This document shows, piece after piece, positions 35,328 through 44,972 of a stretch of DNA of 64,000 nt. This DNA comes from Vagococcus_D sp963518325. GTDB lineage: Bacteria; Bacillota; Bacilli; Lactobacillales; Vagococcaceae. The notes below the pieces were generated by a model. That model saw nothing but the letters and a program-made list of their open reading frames with translations. It made no database searches and had not been told where the DNA came from. The DNA is taken from the NCBI RefSeq assembly GCF_963518325.1, contig NZ_CAUQJB010000002.1:248001-312000 (forward strand), read 5' to 3'. Position 1 is the first letter of the stretch; each line of letters begins with the position of its first letter. The position numbers were made by a program, and so were the translations under genes.

Positions 35328-36701
35328 TTATTCCTCGTCGTTAGACTTGTTCTTGTTGCCATTGCCAAAGAATTTTTTCTCTTCTTCAGGTTCCTCTTCC
35401 ACAGGTTCATGGAAAATAACTTTTAGCAATAAAACACGAGAACCTTCCATCTCTTCTGAAATCAATGTAAGATTGTCAACACTATAAGACAGTTTTTGAT
35501 CTTTGTCGGGAATTGTCCCTAGAGCAGTGATCAAATAGCCAGCCATGGTGTCCACATCTTTCATGTCTAAGTTCGTGTTAAACTCTTCGTTAAACTCGCC
35601 AATTGGCATTCTCCCTTGAACATAATACACATTGTCTTCAATTTGAGTGTACAATTTTTCAACTTGATCCGACTCGTCATCAATTTCGCCCACAATCTCT
35701 TCTAGCAAGTCTTCCAAGGTAACAATACCAACCATGCCGCCATACTCATCTAAGAGGATCGCCATAGCGTTTTGTGTCCGTTTCAACTCATAGAGCAGAT
35801 CGTCAGTAAAAATCGTCTCAGGAACGAATAAAGGCTCTTGTAAGATGGACAGAAGATCAATTTTATCAAAACCCTTTTCGTGAGCTTCTTTTAGCAATCG
35901 TTTCAAATGCAGCACACCGATTACTTTGTCTTTGTCATTATCGTAAACCGGTACTCGAGAATAGGTATTATCTAAAATCAAGTCCAAGTTATTCGCCATG
36001 GGCTCATTTAAATCAATCATAAATGAATCCGTGCGAGGAACCATCACCTCACGAGCTACCGTTGTATCTAAGGAGAAGACCCCTTGAACCATTTCTAGCT
36101 CATCTAGTTCCAGGATACCTTCTTTTTCTAACATGTACCGCATTTCATCACGGGTCATTTTATTATCTTCATCATCAAATTTCATTGGGGTTAACTTACT
36201 TAATAGATCCGTTGAAGCTGACAATAACCAAACGAAGGGTTTAGCGATAACACCAATTGCCAAGATCGGCCCAACAGCTATGCGAGCGACTTCTTCTGAT
36301 TTATTAAGCGCAATCCGTTTCGGATATAGCTCACCAAACACAATTGAAATATACGTTAATAACATTAATACGAGGACTTTCGATAGTTGCGTCGCCCAAG
36401 ATACGTCACCAAAAAGTGGTGCTAATTTTCTTGAAAGGGAATCTGCCAAAGAGGCACCAGACAAGATATTGACTAAAGTAATACCGACTTGAATCGTCGA
36501 TAAAAAGTTACTTGAATTCCCTAACAAAGCAGATAAACGGGCAGCTTTCTTGTCCCCTTGATCGGCTTTCTGTTGAATTCTATTTTTATTCAGTGATACG
36601 ACGGCAATCTCTGCAGCTGCAAAGAAAGCATTTAACAATGTTAATACTACTAAAATTAAAAGTTGTACTATTAACGACTGACTCTCCGGGTCAGCATTCA
36701 T
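35328..36701 (-). CDS. CNNM/HlyC-CorC-type membrane transporter (DUF21-CBS-CorC_HlyC)
   Basis: A 457-residue membrane protein: DUF21 domain with about four membrane segments (residues about 10-190), a CBS pair (about 210-330, including MAILLDEYGGMVGIVTLEDL) and a CorC_HlyC C-terminal domain. Relatives affect magnesium or other divalent cation homeostasis. The C-terminal tail is very acidic then Lys/Asn-rich. AAAAGGAGAG precedes the ATG. The leader upstream (36702-36800) has a small nested inverted repeat around GCTCAGTGAGC, which I could not assign to a known riboswitch. Confidence 0.9.
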   Translation of the reverse strand: MNADPESQSLIVQLLILVVLTLLNAFFAAAEIAVVSLNKNRIQQKADQGDKKAARLSALLGNSSNFLSTIQVGITLVNILSGASLADSLSRKLAPLFGDVSWATQLSKVLVLMLLTYISIVFGELYPKRIALNKSEEVARIAVGPILAIGVIAKPFVWLLSASTDLLSKLTPMKFDDEDNKMTRDEMRYMLEKEGILELDELEMVQGVFSLDTTVAREVMVPRTDSFMIDLNEPMANNLDLILDNTYSRVPVYDNDKDKVIGVLHLKRLLKEAHEKGFDKIDLLSILQEPLFVPETIFTDDLLYELKRTQNAMAILLDEYGGMVGIVTLEDLLEEIVGEIDDESDQVEKLYTQIEDNVYYVQGRMPIGEFNEEFNTNLDMKDVDTMAGYLITALGTIPDKDQKLSYSVDNLTLISEEMEGSRVLLLKVIFHEPVEEEPEEEKKFFGNGNKNKSNDEE

Positions 36702-36893
36702 ACGCTGTTCTCTCCTTTTGTTTAGGGTGGTAGCTCACTGAGCAAATGCCATACCGCTCACTTCTCATTTGTCTCGGAACTCGCTATCCCTTTTAGCCAC
36801 TGTTTTATATTATGTAGTCATAACAATCAGTGGATTTTCCATCATGATAGACGTGGCACTTAGCTCATCATCTCATGTTAATAATATACGATA

Positions 36894-36919
36894 AAATCGT
36901 ATCATAAATGATACGATTT
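36894..36919 (-). terminator. Palindrome downstream of AI-2E-type gene, probable terminator
   Basis: A 12-bp perfect inverted repeat (36894-36905 with 36908-36919), 15 bases after the AI-2E-type gene's stop, followed by TTTTATCG on the minus strand. Because it is so symmetric it could instead be an operator. Confidence 0.45.
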
Positions 36920-36933
36920 ATCAATATATAGAA

Positions 36934-38058
36934 TTATTTAATTAGTTTACTGGAACCATCCATCAATTCTTTTTTGCGATTGAGTTGGATAATGTCAAAA
37001 ACATAGATGAAAATCGTTTTACAGACTGCGTAGAAAGGAACACCTAAAATCATTCCAACCAAGCCAGCAATATTTCCTGCGACCAATAAAATTAAGATAA
37101 TCGTCAGTGGATGAATGTCCAAGCTTTTGCCAATCACAAGTGGGTAGATAAAGTTACCATCAATTTGTTGAACAACTAAGACGACCACACAGGCTAAAAC
37201 CGCTCTAAACGGTGAATCAAAGACCGTCACTAAAACCGCAGGCGCTAAGCCAATGTAAGGACCTAAGTAAGGAATCATATTAGTGATCCCTGCAATCACA
37301 CCGAATAAAAAGGCATATTCGACTCCAATTGCCCAATAACCAATAATCGTCGCCACTGCCACAAATAAACACTCTAAGGCTTGTCCACTAATATAAGCAG
37401 AAATCGTGTCACTCATTTTGCTTAATAGTTCTTTGATTTCACCTGCATGGCCTTTTGGCAAATACTTAGAAATGGATGGAACAAATCTCTCCCCATCTTT
37501 TAACATGTAAAATAAAATTAATGGCACCGTTACAATCAACATCGTCGTACTGGCCACAGATGAAATAATTGACCCCAAACTAGTAGATAAACCATTGACC
37601 ACATTTTTAAATATATCGCCAAATGACAGATCAAGTTTGTCAATGTATTCCTGGTAATTCACATTTTTTAACAACGGATGATTCATCATTTCATTGGCCC
37701 ACGATTCAATGCCTTTAACAATATCCGGAACACTGCTGGCTAATGAAGCGATTTGTTTCGCTAAATTAGGAATAACAGCCCCAATAAAGACAACTAAAAC
37801 GCCTAACAACAAGACGAATACTAAAGCCACAGCCAAATTCTTTTTCATCTTTGCTTTGTCCATTAACAACTTGACTAAGGGATTCAACATGTAATAAAAA
37901 AAGCCTGCTATTAAAATTGGGGCAAATAAAGTTGTAAACAACGTTGCCACCGGTTTAAACATAAAGTTTATTTTCGAAGAAACTAAAATAAACGTTGCGA
38001 TGACCAACAACTCCACCGACCAAAACATTAACTTAGATTGTTTAAGTTTATCAAACAA
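36934..38058 (-). CDS. AI-2E family (PerM/YtvI-like) membrane transporter
   Basis: A membrane protein of about 374 residues with roughly eight hydrophobic segments and the family's C-terminal pattern (FGVIAGITNMIPYLGPYIGL, then GKSLDIHPLTIILILL). Family members have been linked to export of autoinducer-like or other small molecules and to ion antiport, so the substrate is unknown. Codons are open upstream to 38076, but that stretch contains the AAGGAGG site itself; the start is therefore the TTG at 38058, eight bases after it. Confidence 0.88.
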   Translation of the reverse strand: MFDKLKQSKLMFWSVELLVIATFILVSSKINFMFKPVATLFTTLFAPILIAGFFYYMLNPLVKLLMDKAKMKKNLAVALVFVLLLGVLVVFIGAVIPNLAKQIASLASSVPDIVKGIESWANEMMNHPLLKNVNYQEYIDKLDLSFGDIFKNVVNGLSTSLGSIISSVASTTMLIVTVPLILFYMLKDGERFVPSISKYLPKGHAGEIKELLSKMSDTISAYISGQALECLFVAVATIIGYWAIGVEYAFLFGVIAGITNMIPYLGPYIGLAPAVLVTVFDSPFRAVLACVVVLVVQQIDGNFIYPLVIGKSLDIHPLTIILILLVAGNIAGLVGMILGVPFYAVCKTIFIYVFDIIQLNRKKELMDGSSKLIK

Positions 38059-38327
38059 TGATATTTCCTCCTTCAATTATCACGCGCTATCATAAGCACT
38101 TGACTGACACCATAATTCTGTTCTTCTGTTAGTATAAAGTATTTACCCCTAAAATGCTCTTATTTTCCTCGCAAAGGGATAAAAATAGCCCTCTAAAAGC
38201 GGAACATCTCCATTATAACTGAAAATCTAAAGGCCTGACATCCCACTTAAGACTGATTATTTAACTTGCTTTATGCTACTCGTTTGTACTATCATAAAAA
38301 GAAATCAAACTATGAGGTGAACTATTA

Positions 38328-38756
38328 ATGACCGTTCGATATACAGAAGATTTAAGCACAGCGATTTACCAAGATGCCTTAGCAATCCGGCGAGAGGTTT
38401 TTATAAAAGAACAAGGCGTTTCTGAAGCGATTGAAATTGACGGCGAAGAAGGCTGTCTCCACTTCGTCCTATACAGTGACACTCAGCCAATGGCTACTTG
38501 CCGCCTACTAAAAAAAGAGCATCACATAGCAAAATTGCAACGAATGGCCGTCCTAAAAGAAGGACGCGGTCTTCAACTTGGCAAACAATTAATGAGCGAA
38601 GCAGAAAAAATTGCCGCGGCACACGGCTTCAAAGAAATTATTCTTGGTGCCCAAAACACCGCCATTGGCTTCTATGAAAAATTAGGCTATCACACTGATG
38701 GACCAGAATTTTTAGACGCCAACATCCCCCATCACATGATGAAAAAAGAACTGTAA
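38328..38756 (+). CDS. GNAT family N-acetyltransferase
   Basis: A 142-residue acetyl-CoA-dependent acyltransferase. The core shows an IRREVFIKEQGV segment at the N-terminus, typical of the YjcF/ElaA-like subgroup, the acetyl-CoA loop KEGRGLQLGKQL, and FYEKLGYHTDGPEFLDANIPHHMM at the end, read here in parts. GAGGTG precedes the ATG. The acceptor is unknown. It is a single gene with a bidirectional hairpin after it. Confidence 0.9.
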   Translation: MTVRYTEDLSTAIYQDALAIRREVFIKEQGVSEAIEIDGEEGCLHFVLYSDTQPMATCRLLKKEHHIAKLQRMAVLKEGRGLQLGKQLMSEAEKIAAAHGFKEIILGAQNTAIGFYEKLGYHTDGPEFLDANIPHHMMKKEL

Positions 38757-38760
38757 CAAA

Positions 38761-38792
38761 AATAACGTGCCACTATGAAATGGCACGTTATT
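38761..38792. terminator. Bidirectional terminator
   Basis: A perfect 12-bp stem (38761-38772 with 38781-38792) between the GNAT and HAD genes, which converge. Confidence 0.8.
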
Positions 38793-38795
38793 CCA

Positions 38796-39647
38796 TTAAT
38801 CGATAATCTGCTCAAAAATAAAATGCCCAACGCCACCATCCTTACAGTCCCGAACCACTAAGTCACACTTCTCTTGAATGGCTTGGGGCGCATTGCCAAC
38901 AGCCACCGAAACGTCAACCGCTGCAAACATCGAAAGATCGTTATCTCCATCCCCAATTCCGTATGAAGTCACCTTATCAAACTGTTGAATATAGCCTTCG
39001 ATTGCAGCGCCTTTATTACTTTGAGGATCGATAATTTCCAACACCGTTGGAAAAGTCGAAAACGCCGAATAACCTGCTTCTTCAAAAATTCCTTTTAGAC
39101 GATCACGATTCTGATCGTTCCCTTCCATCAACTCGACCTTTAACAATTTAATCTCAGGATGCTTCTCAAAATAACTGACCAAGTCTTCATGATGCTCGCA
39201 GACATTGGTAAAATAATCTTCCTTAAAATCCATCGCTTCAATCCCCTGCTGCCCCATAAAAGCCAAGTCTAGTCTAAGCTGTTTGAGGTGGTCCGTGTAG
39301 TGATGAATCGGTTTCAAGTAAGTTTCAACACTGGTATGAACATGATAAAACATCTGATTCTCCTCTAAGATCTTAACAATAAACTTAAACTGATCCAAAG
39401 TTAATGTTTTAGTAAAACGAGGGTCTTCCCCTCTTAGCTTAAAGCCAGCCCCATTACTGAAAATAAGATCACAATCAAGATTACTTTCAGTTAAAACCAT
39501 CTTGATTTGCTGGTAATTTCGCCCACTCACAAAAACAAAACGATGCCCCGCCTCTTGCAAGGCATTCACCGCTTCTATATTTACGTGAGGAATGGGCTTT
39601 CCCAACTCTTGAAACGTGCCATCAACATCCGAAAAAACAACTTTCAT
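38796..39647 (-). CDS. HAD-superfamily Cof-type sugar/nucleotide phosphatase
   Basis: A 283-residue Cof/YkrA-like phosphatase. Motif I SDVDGTF at the N-terminus supplies the nucleophile Asp, VFVSGRN is the second motif, and GIGDGDNDLSMF near residue 240 carries the metal-binding Asp pair. A large C2-type cap lies between. Two ATGs are adjacent; the second (39647) has the better distance from AGGAGG. The substrate cannot be assigned from sequence. Confidence 0.92.
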   Translation of the reverse strand: MKVVFSDVDGTFQELGKPIPHVNIEAVNALQEAGHRFVFVSGRNYQQIKMVLTESNLDCDLIFSNGAGFKLRGEDPRFTKTLTLDQFKFIVKILEENQMFYHVHTSVETYLKPIHHYTDHLKQLRLDLAFMGQQGIEAMDFKEDYFTNVCEHHEDLVSYFEKHPEIKLLKVELMEGNDQNRDRLKGIFEEAGYSAFSTFPTVLEIIDPQSNKGAAIEGYIQQFDKVTSYGIGDGDNDLSMFAAVDVSVAVGNAPQAIQEKCDLVVRDCKDGGVGHFIFEQIID

Positions 39648-39683
39648 CATTATCCTCCTTACATGAACAATTCATTAAAAAGA

Positions 39684-39711
39684 GAACTGCCACTAAACCA
39701 GCTGACAGTTC
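39684..39711 (-). terminator. Terminator after the ntdP gene
   Basis: A 9-bp stem with one G-T pair (39684-39692 with 39703-39711), with TCTTTTT after it on the minus strand; 150 bases beyond the ntdP stop. Confidence 0.55.
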
Positions 39712-39861
39712 ATTAATTGGTAGAAAAAATGCTGACATTGCAACTTCTTGTAACCTACTTAAGCAGTAACGTTGCTTGCGTAGCTTCCTTGGAAGTCGCT
39801 CACGTCATAACGCATTTTAGTTCTAACCTTTTGCTTATGTTAGAATTCATCTAACTTCTTG

Positions 39862-40395
39862 CTACTTACGTGACAATTGCTGGTAGCGGTCATACCATAG
39901 TTCAACATATTCTTGAGAAAAAGGACCATAACCATTATTAATCCAATCGACGAGAATTTTGACATTTTCCTTTAAGATAAAGTCAATCTCAGCGGGATAG
40001 TTCATTTGTCTACGGTGCTCTTCATACTCATCTACGTCTAACAAGCGCTTTTCGCCATCAGGAAAGACTTTAATGTCCAAGTCATAATCAATATACTTTA
40101 AAGCTTCTTCGTCCATGAGGTAAGGTGAGGCTAAATTGCAGTAATAAGAGACACCTTTTTCTCTAATCATCGCAATTACATTGAACCAATATTTATTGTG
40201 AAAATACACAATAGCAGGCTCCCGCGTTACCCATCTACGCCCATCAGACTCCGTCACTAAAGTATGGTCATTGACCCCTATGAGCGAATGCTCACTCGTT
40301 TTTAATACCATGGTATCACGCCATGTTCGATGCAAATTGCCGTCGTGTTTATAGCTTTGAATGGTGATGAATTCCCCTTCTCTAGGAACACGCAT
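39862..40395 (-). CDS. ntdP: Nucleoside tri-/diphosphate phosphatase, DUF402/UPF0374 (NtdP)
   Basis: Family members hydrolyse nucleoside tri- and diphosphates. The N-terminal ITIQSYKHDGNLHRTWRDT and central YYCNLASPY are the UPF0374 signature, followed by the metal-site region DYDLDIKVFPDG. The frame is open to an ATG at 40446, giving 194 residues, but the family is about 176-178 residues and usually begins near the present Met-Arg-Val-Pro, so I chose the ATG at 40395 (177 aa) with TAGGG upstream. The ribosome site is weak for both. Confidence 0.88.
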   Translation of the reverse strand: MRVPREGEFITIQSYKHDGNLHRTWRDTMVLKTSEHSLIGVNDHTLVTESDGRRWVTREPAIVYFHNKYWFNVIAMIREKGVSYYCNLASPYLMDEEALKYIDYDLDIKVFPDGEKRLLDVDEYEEHRRQMNYPAEIDFILKENVKILVDWINNGYGPFSQEYVELWYDRYQQLSRK

Positions 40396-40547
40396 AGGTA
40401 CCCTACTTTCTGTGAAATGATTCAGCCATTTCGTTAGGGTGTTCATTACACCGGCATCAGAATTATTATATCATAAATAAGGCTGATAGCTAGAATAAAA
40501 TACCTAAATAATAGCTGAGTCCAGAAAATAATGCAAATTTACGAGGG

Positions 40548-41237
40548 TTACTCCAATGATTTTAATGCGGCCCTTTCCGCATGAATTCTCGTTGTATCAA
40601 ACAATGGAACTACGGTATCATTTTGGTTAACCAACAAACCAATCTCCGTACAGCCTAAAATAATGCCCTCAGCTCCTTCAGCCGCCAATTCAGCAATAAT
40701 ACGCAAATAAGTCCGACGAGAGTCCTCACTAAGAGTTCCTAAGCAAAGCTCCTCGTAAATCACTTGGCTGACAACGTCACGGTCCACCTGATTTGGAACA
40801 ATTACCTCAATGCCTTTTGCCTCAATTTCCTGACGATAAAAAGTTTGCTCCATAGTAAAAACAGTCCCCAGTAACCCGACTTTTTTTATCTTCCGCTCTT
40901 CTAACGCCTCCCCTGTCACCTTGGCAATATGTAATAAGGGGATACTAATCGCTGACGCCACCTGGTTGGCAATCTTATGCATCGTATTCGTGCAAATCAA
41001 AACAAAATCAGCCCCAGCTGCCTCAAGCCCTTTAGCAGCCTCGATCAAAACTTGAGCACTTTTATCCCATTCTCCCGCAAACTGATAGGTTTCAATCTCT
41101 TGAAAATCAACACTGACAAGCACTACTTTAGCCGAATGAAGACCGCCCAGTTCTCTTCTTATCACTTCGTTTACCAATCGATAATAATCAACGGTACTTT
41201 CCCAGCTCATCCCTCCAATTAATCCAATGGTTTTCAT
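40548..41237 (-). CDS. Aspartate/glutamate racemase family protein
   Basis: A cofactor-independent amino-acid racemase of about 229 residues with two catalytic cysteines: one in LICTNTMHK (about residue 80) and one in ILGCTEIGLL (about 190). The N-terminus KTIGLIGGMSWEST is typical of the RacD/YgeA group. An in-frame ATG at 41246 abuts the AGGAG site, so the ATG at 41237 is preferred. Activity on Asp, Glu or another amino acid is not decided by the sequence. Confidence 0.9.
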   Translation of the reverse strand: MKTIGLIGGMSWESTVDYYRLVNEVIRRELGGLHSAKVVLVSVDFQEIETYQFAGEWDKSAQVLIEAAKGLEAAGADFVLICTNTMHKIANQVASAISIPLLHIAKVTGEALEERKIKKVGLLGTVFTMEQTFYRQEIEAKGIEVIVPNQVDRDVVSQVIYEELCLGTLSEDSRRTYLRIIAELAAEGAEGIILGCTEIGLLVNQNDTVVPLFDTTRIHAERAALKSLE

Positions 41238-41266
41238 TGTTGACATCTCCTCGCATCGATTTTATG

Positions 41267-42481
41267 CTACAAATAATTGTGACCTTCAAGCAGCTCCACT
41301 ATTTTTTGCTGTGGCTTCGGAAAAGCGTACTCCTTGAACTCCTCAGGCATCAACCAGCGCTCTTTGTCCTTTAGTTCATAAGCAGAGCCTTTCGTCACCC
41401 CATAAGTAACTAAAATATGCCACTTTAAATGACTAAAGACATGGGTTACCTCGCCTAAAGGTTGTTTTTGCCAAATGACATCAGTATCTTGACGGTTATT
41501 TTCGACCCATTGCCTTAAATCAAGGGAATCTTCAGCCACTAGATCCAAGCGAACTTGAGACTCCTGGCTTTGTTGATAATCTTGCCATTGACCACGCATC
41601 TCTCCGTATTCGTCTCCTGAAACTTCCACTAACGGAAACGTCCATAAATTAGCTAAAAGACCTTTGTCTGGACGTTGACCTACCAAATAAGCCCCAGACT
41701 GATTGCGTACAACCTGCGCTAAATAATAAACAGGACGGCTCTTAACTTTTTTGCTTTTTACCGGATAGTTCGTCATAGTCCCTGCTTGATAGGCTCCGCA
41801 ATAGACTTTAAGGGGACAACTCTCACATTTAGGACTAGTTGGCGTACAAGTTCCTGACCCCAAATCCATAATTGCCTGATTAAAACTGCTGGGATCTTTA
41901 TGGGAAATCACCTTGCGAACTACATAATCAAAGGTTTTCCGACTAGCTGGTTTGGCAATATCATCATCCAGTTCAAACAATCGACTAAAAACTCGCATCA
42001 CATTACCATCAATCGCCGGTTCTGGCAAATCAAAGGCAATGCTAGCAATCGCACCTGCCGTATATGGCCCAATCCCTTTTAACGTGCTAATCTCTTCAAT
42101 CGTTTTAGGCATCTCGCCATCAAAATTTTCCATGACCTGTTGCGCCGCAACTTGCATATTGCGAACCCGTGAATAGTAGCCTAGACCTTCCCAAGCTTTT
42201 AACAAGCGTTCCTCTGGCGCCTCTGCCAAGGCTTTAATAGTTGGAAACCATTCCATAAACCGATAAAAGAAAGGAATCACTGTGACTACCTGAGTTTGTT
42301 GCAACATGATTTCCGACACCCAAATTCGGTAAGGATTTTGATTCTCCCGCCAAGGTAACAAACGGCGTTCCTGTTCATACCAATTCAAAAAATCTGCTTG
42401 AAAATCAGCAATCTTTTTTTCATTCCATTTAACAACCAGCTGCTTCAAGCGAACATCTGGTATCTCACTTTTACTCTTCAT
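41267..42481 (-). CDS. mutY: A/G-specific adenine DNA glycosylase MutY
   Basis: Removes adenine mispaired with 8-oxoguanine. The 404-residue protein has the helix-hairpin-helix LKGIGPYTAGAIASIAF, catalytic Asp in PAIDGNVMRVF, the 4Fe-4S loop CTPTSPKCESCPLKVYC (C-x6-C-x2-C-x5-C) and a C-terminal NUDIX-like domain that reads oxoguanine. The ATG at 42481 lies inside the last codons of recX (11-base overlap), with GATGGAAG upstream; the frame is open further up but lies within recX. Confidence 0.95.
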   Translation of the reverse strand: MKSKSEIPDVRLKQLVVKWNEKKIADFQADFLNWYEQERRLLPWRENQNPYRIWVSEIMLQQTQVVTVIPFFYRFMEWFPTIKALAEAPEERLLKAWEGLGYYSRVRNMQVAAQQVMENFDGEMPKTIEEISTLKGIGPYTAGAIASIAFDLPEPAIDGNVMRVFSRLFELDDDIAKPASRKTFDYVVRKVISHKDPSSFNQAIMDLGSGTCTPTSPKCESCPLKVYCGAYQAGTMTNYPVKSKKVKSRPVYYLAQVVRNQSGAYLVGQRPDKGLLANLWTFPLVEVSGDEYGEMRGQWQDYQQSQESQVRLDLVAEDSLDLRQWVENNRQDTDVIWQKQPLGEVTHVFSHLKWHILVTYGVTKGSAYELKDKERWLMPEEFKEYAFPKPQQKIVELLEGHNYL

Positions 42482-43271
42482 CTTCCATCTCTTTCTGACT
42501 AATATAGGCATTAATTATATCAAAACTGAAGCCTTTTTGGTACAAGGACTGTGTTACTTTTTGTTTCCGTTTCTTGGCATCAAAACGCTGATTTTTTCGC
42601 CATAACTTATCCCCCTGAATTTCTAAAAGATTTTCTTCCTCTTCTTCATCTTTTTCGATCGATAAAGTTTCCAGTGTCGCCGTGATAATGTCCCCGTTAA
42701 AGCCTTTTGTCATCAAGTATTGTCTGATTTTTTGCAGACGCTCATAATGACTGTTTCGCGCATATTTCCTAGCAGCTTTTGTAGCCACTTCAAGGGCTAC
42801 TCTAATCTGCTCTTCCTCGGTATATAGTTGCTGAACTTCTTCAATGACGTCCTCTTTAATACCACGGCGTTTCAATTGCTGACGTACCACACTAGGTCCT
42901 TTATCAGACGTTCTCATCTGGGTTCTAACATAACTTTCCCCATACATCACATCATCGATGAGTTTAAGATCTTCAAGGCGCTTAATGATTTCAGTAATAC
43001 TCTGCCAATCAATTTCACGCCCCTTTAAATAATCTTCCAGTTCCTTTTGCGAGCGCAATTGATAACTCAAATAGTTTAACGCCATTTGATAACCATGATC
43101 CAACTGGCTTTCTTTTTTAGCTGTAGCTATCACTTCGTCGCTAATTTCCATTCCCTTTAAGAGCCGTTGTCGTACTAACACATCCTCTGACACATAAAAA
43201 GAGCCACCTGCTTCAAGCCAGACCTTATACTGATTATTTTTTTCTTTCGAAATACTTTTGATGGTTTCCAT
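42471..43271 (-). CDS. recX: Regulatory protein RecX
   Basis: Binds and restrains RecA filaments. A 266-residue, three-tandem-helix repeat protein with the RecX signature ALNYLSYQLRSQKELEDYL, then KGPSVVRQQLKRRGI and a third repeat near the end. An upstream TTG at 43280 sits directly on the AAGGGG site, so the ATG at 43271 is used. It overlaps mutY by 11 bases, suggesting coupled expression of two DNA-repair functions. Confidence 0.93.
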   Translation of the reverse strand: METIKSISKEKNNQYKVWLEAGGSFYVSEDVLVRQRLLKGMEISDEVIATAKKESQLDHGYQMALNYLSYQLRSQKELEDYLKGREIDWQSITEIIKRLEDLKLIDDVMYGESYVRTQMRTSDKGPSVVRQQLKRRGIKEDVIEEVQQLYTEEEQIRVALEVATKAARKYARNSHYERLQKIRQYLMTKGFNGDIITATLETLSIEKDEEEEENLLEIQGDKLWRKNQRFDAKKRKQKVTQSLYQKGFSFDIINAYISQKEMEDEE

Positions 43272-43551
43272 CGTCTTCAACCCCTTATTTATTATACAGC
43301 TTCTATTTTAACTAGTGGTTTTCTCTCTACAAACAATTGACTAACAAGAATTAATCCCTTGCTAAGAATAACTGGACTGCCACTAAAACAAACAAACGTT
43401 CTCTTCACAGTTTAACATATTTCTCAAGTTTAATCCTAAACAACTCTTAGGAATGTCTCAGAAAATCATGCCTTCTTCAACTTCAACAGCTTTTCAGCTG
43501 ATTCTGTGCTAAAATAAATAAGCTGAAACAATAATGAAAAAGGTGATCCAA

Positions 43552-44931
43552 ATGGAAACAAATCATAATATCCAACTAGGGCAAACACTGACCTTGCCAA
43601 TCAAACGTTTAGGCATTAACGGTGAAGGCATTGGTTATTTCAAAAAAACCATCGTCTTTGTCCCTGGTGCCTTGCCAAGCGAAACCATCACAGCAGAGGT
43701 CACGAAGGTGATGCCTCGTTTCGTTGAAGCTAGTCTAATCCAAATAAACAAAGCAGCGCCAGATCGTGTCACTCCGCCATGTCGAGTTTACGACGAATGT
43801 GGTGGTTGCCAGTTGCAACACTTAGAGTATGAGTCGCAGTTGGATTTCAAAAAAGACGTAGTTAAACAAGCTATGGCTAAATACAAACCAGCTGATTATC
43901 AAGACTACACACTATTGCCTACCCTTGGTATGGAAACTCCCTGGCATTACCGAAACAAATTACAGTTCCAAGTACGCCAAAATCATGAGGGAACAACTGA
44001 AGCGGGCCTGTATCAAGCAGACTCTCATCAATTAGTTGCCATTGACGACTGTTTGGTTCAACAACCCGCAACCATGACCACCCTCAATAAAATAGTCGCC
44101 TTACTAAATAAATATGGCATACCGATCTATGACGAACAAAAAAATAGTGGGATTGTTAAAACAATCATGATTCGTGTGGGCATCGCCACCAAAGAAGTGC
44201 AACTTGTTTTTATCACCAATAGCCCTAAACTACCAAAAAAACAGGCCTTGATCGCTGAATTGACCGAAGCCATACCAGAAGTTGTCTCCATTATGCAAAA
44301 TATTCAACAAAAAAAGACTTCTCTTGTCATGGGAGACGAGACCCTACACCTTTGGGGAAAAGAAAGCATTGAGGAACACTTAGGTGATTTAGTTTTCGAC
44401 CTGTCACCAAGAGCCTTCTTCCAACTAAACCCTGAACAAACCGCTATTCTTTATGAAGAAGCACGAAAAGCCCTTGATGTGCAGCCAACGGATACGATTG
44501 TTGATGCTTATTGCGGCGTCGGTACCATCGGCTTAAGCCTAGCCAAGCAAGTTAGCCGAGTTCGTGGTATGGATACCATTCCAGCAGCTATCGACGATGC
44601 TCGTCGCAATGCCGAACGTTTAGGCATCACAAACAGTCGCTATGAAGTAGGCACCGCTGAAGAGCTATTGCCACACTGGTTCACAAATGGCTTTAAACCT
44701 GACGGCATCGTCGTTGATCCACCACGAACAGGTTTAGATGAAACCCTCATCCAAGCTCTTTTACGTTATCCAAGTAAAAAACTAGTTTACGTTTCCTGTA
44801 ACCCTTCTACCTTGGCTCGTGATTTAGTCAAACTAACACGAAAATATACGGTTGACTATCTACAATCCGTGGATATGTTTCCACAAACTGCCCGGGCAGA
44901 GGTCGTTGCTAAATTAACCCTTAAAGCATAA
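43552..44931 (+). CDS. rlmCD: 23S rRNA (uracil-5-)-methyltransferase, RlmCD/RumA type
   Basis: A SAM-dependent RNA m5U methyltransferase of 459 residues: N-terminal TRAM domain (about 10-65), a 4Fe-4S set with CRVYDECGGCQ, the SAM site DAYCGVGTIGLSLA, DPPRTG, and the catalytic Cys in YVSCNPSTLARD. In Firmicutes one such enzyme often methylates both U747 and U1939. Codons are open to 43534, but AAAAAGGTGA lies before the ATG at 43552. A bidirectional hairpin follows. Confidence 0.93.
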   Translation: METNHNIQLGQTLTLPIKRLGINGEGIGYFKKTIVFVPGALPSETITAEVTKVMPRFVEASLIQINKAAPDRVTPPCRVYDECGGCQLQHLEYESQLDFKKDVVKQAMAKYKPADYQDYTLLPTLGMETPWHYRNKLQFQVRQNHEGTTEAGLYQADSHQLVAIDDCLVQQPATMTTLNKIVALLNKYGIPIYDEQKNSGIVKTIMIRVGIATKEVQLVFITNSPKLPKKQALIAELTEAIPEVVSIMQNIQQKKTSLVMGDETLHLWGKESIEEHLGDLVFDLSPRAFFQLNPEQTAILYEEARKALDVQPTDTIVDAYCGVGTIGLSLAKQVSRVRGMDTIPAAIDDARRNAERLGITNSRYEVGTAEELLPHWFTNGFKPDGIVVDPPRTGLDETLIQALLRYPSKKLVYVSCNPSTLARDLVKLTRKYTVDYLQSVDMFPQTARAEVVAKLTLKA

Positions 44932-44970
44932 AAGAGAGTGGAACAGAGTAACCTCTGTTTCACTCTCTTT
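44931..44970. terminator. Bidirectional terminator
   Basis: An 18-bp nearly perfect stem (44931-44948 with 44953-44970) between convergent genes. Confidence 0.85.
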
Positions 44971-44972
44971 TA

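Noticed and set aside
36133..36492. 119-codon plus-strand ORF inside the CNNM-type gene
   Set aside because: Antisense shadow of a conserved membrane-protein frame; composition is the complement of hydrophobic codons.
36702..36830. Possible metal riboswitch in the leader of the CNNM-type gene
   Set aside because: I could not match the folds (around GCTCAGTGAGC) to the yybP-ykoY or M-box consensus.
39684..43386. Repeated CTGCCACTAAA at 39688 and 43379 as a dispersed repeat
   Set aside because: Only 11 bases match and flanks differ; one copy is part of a terminator stem.
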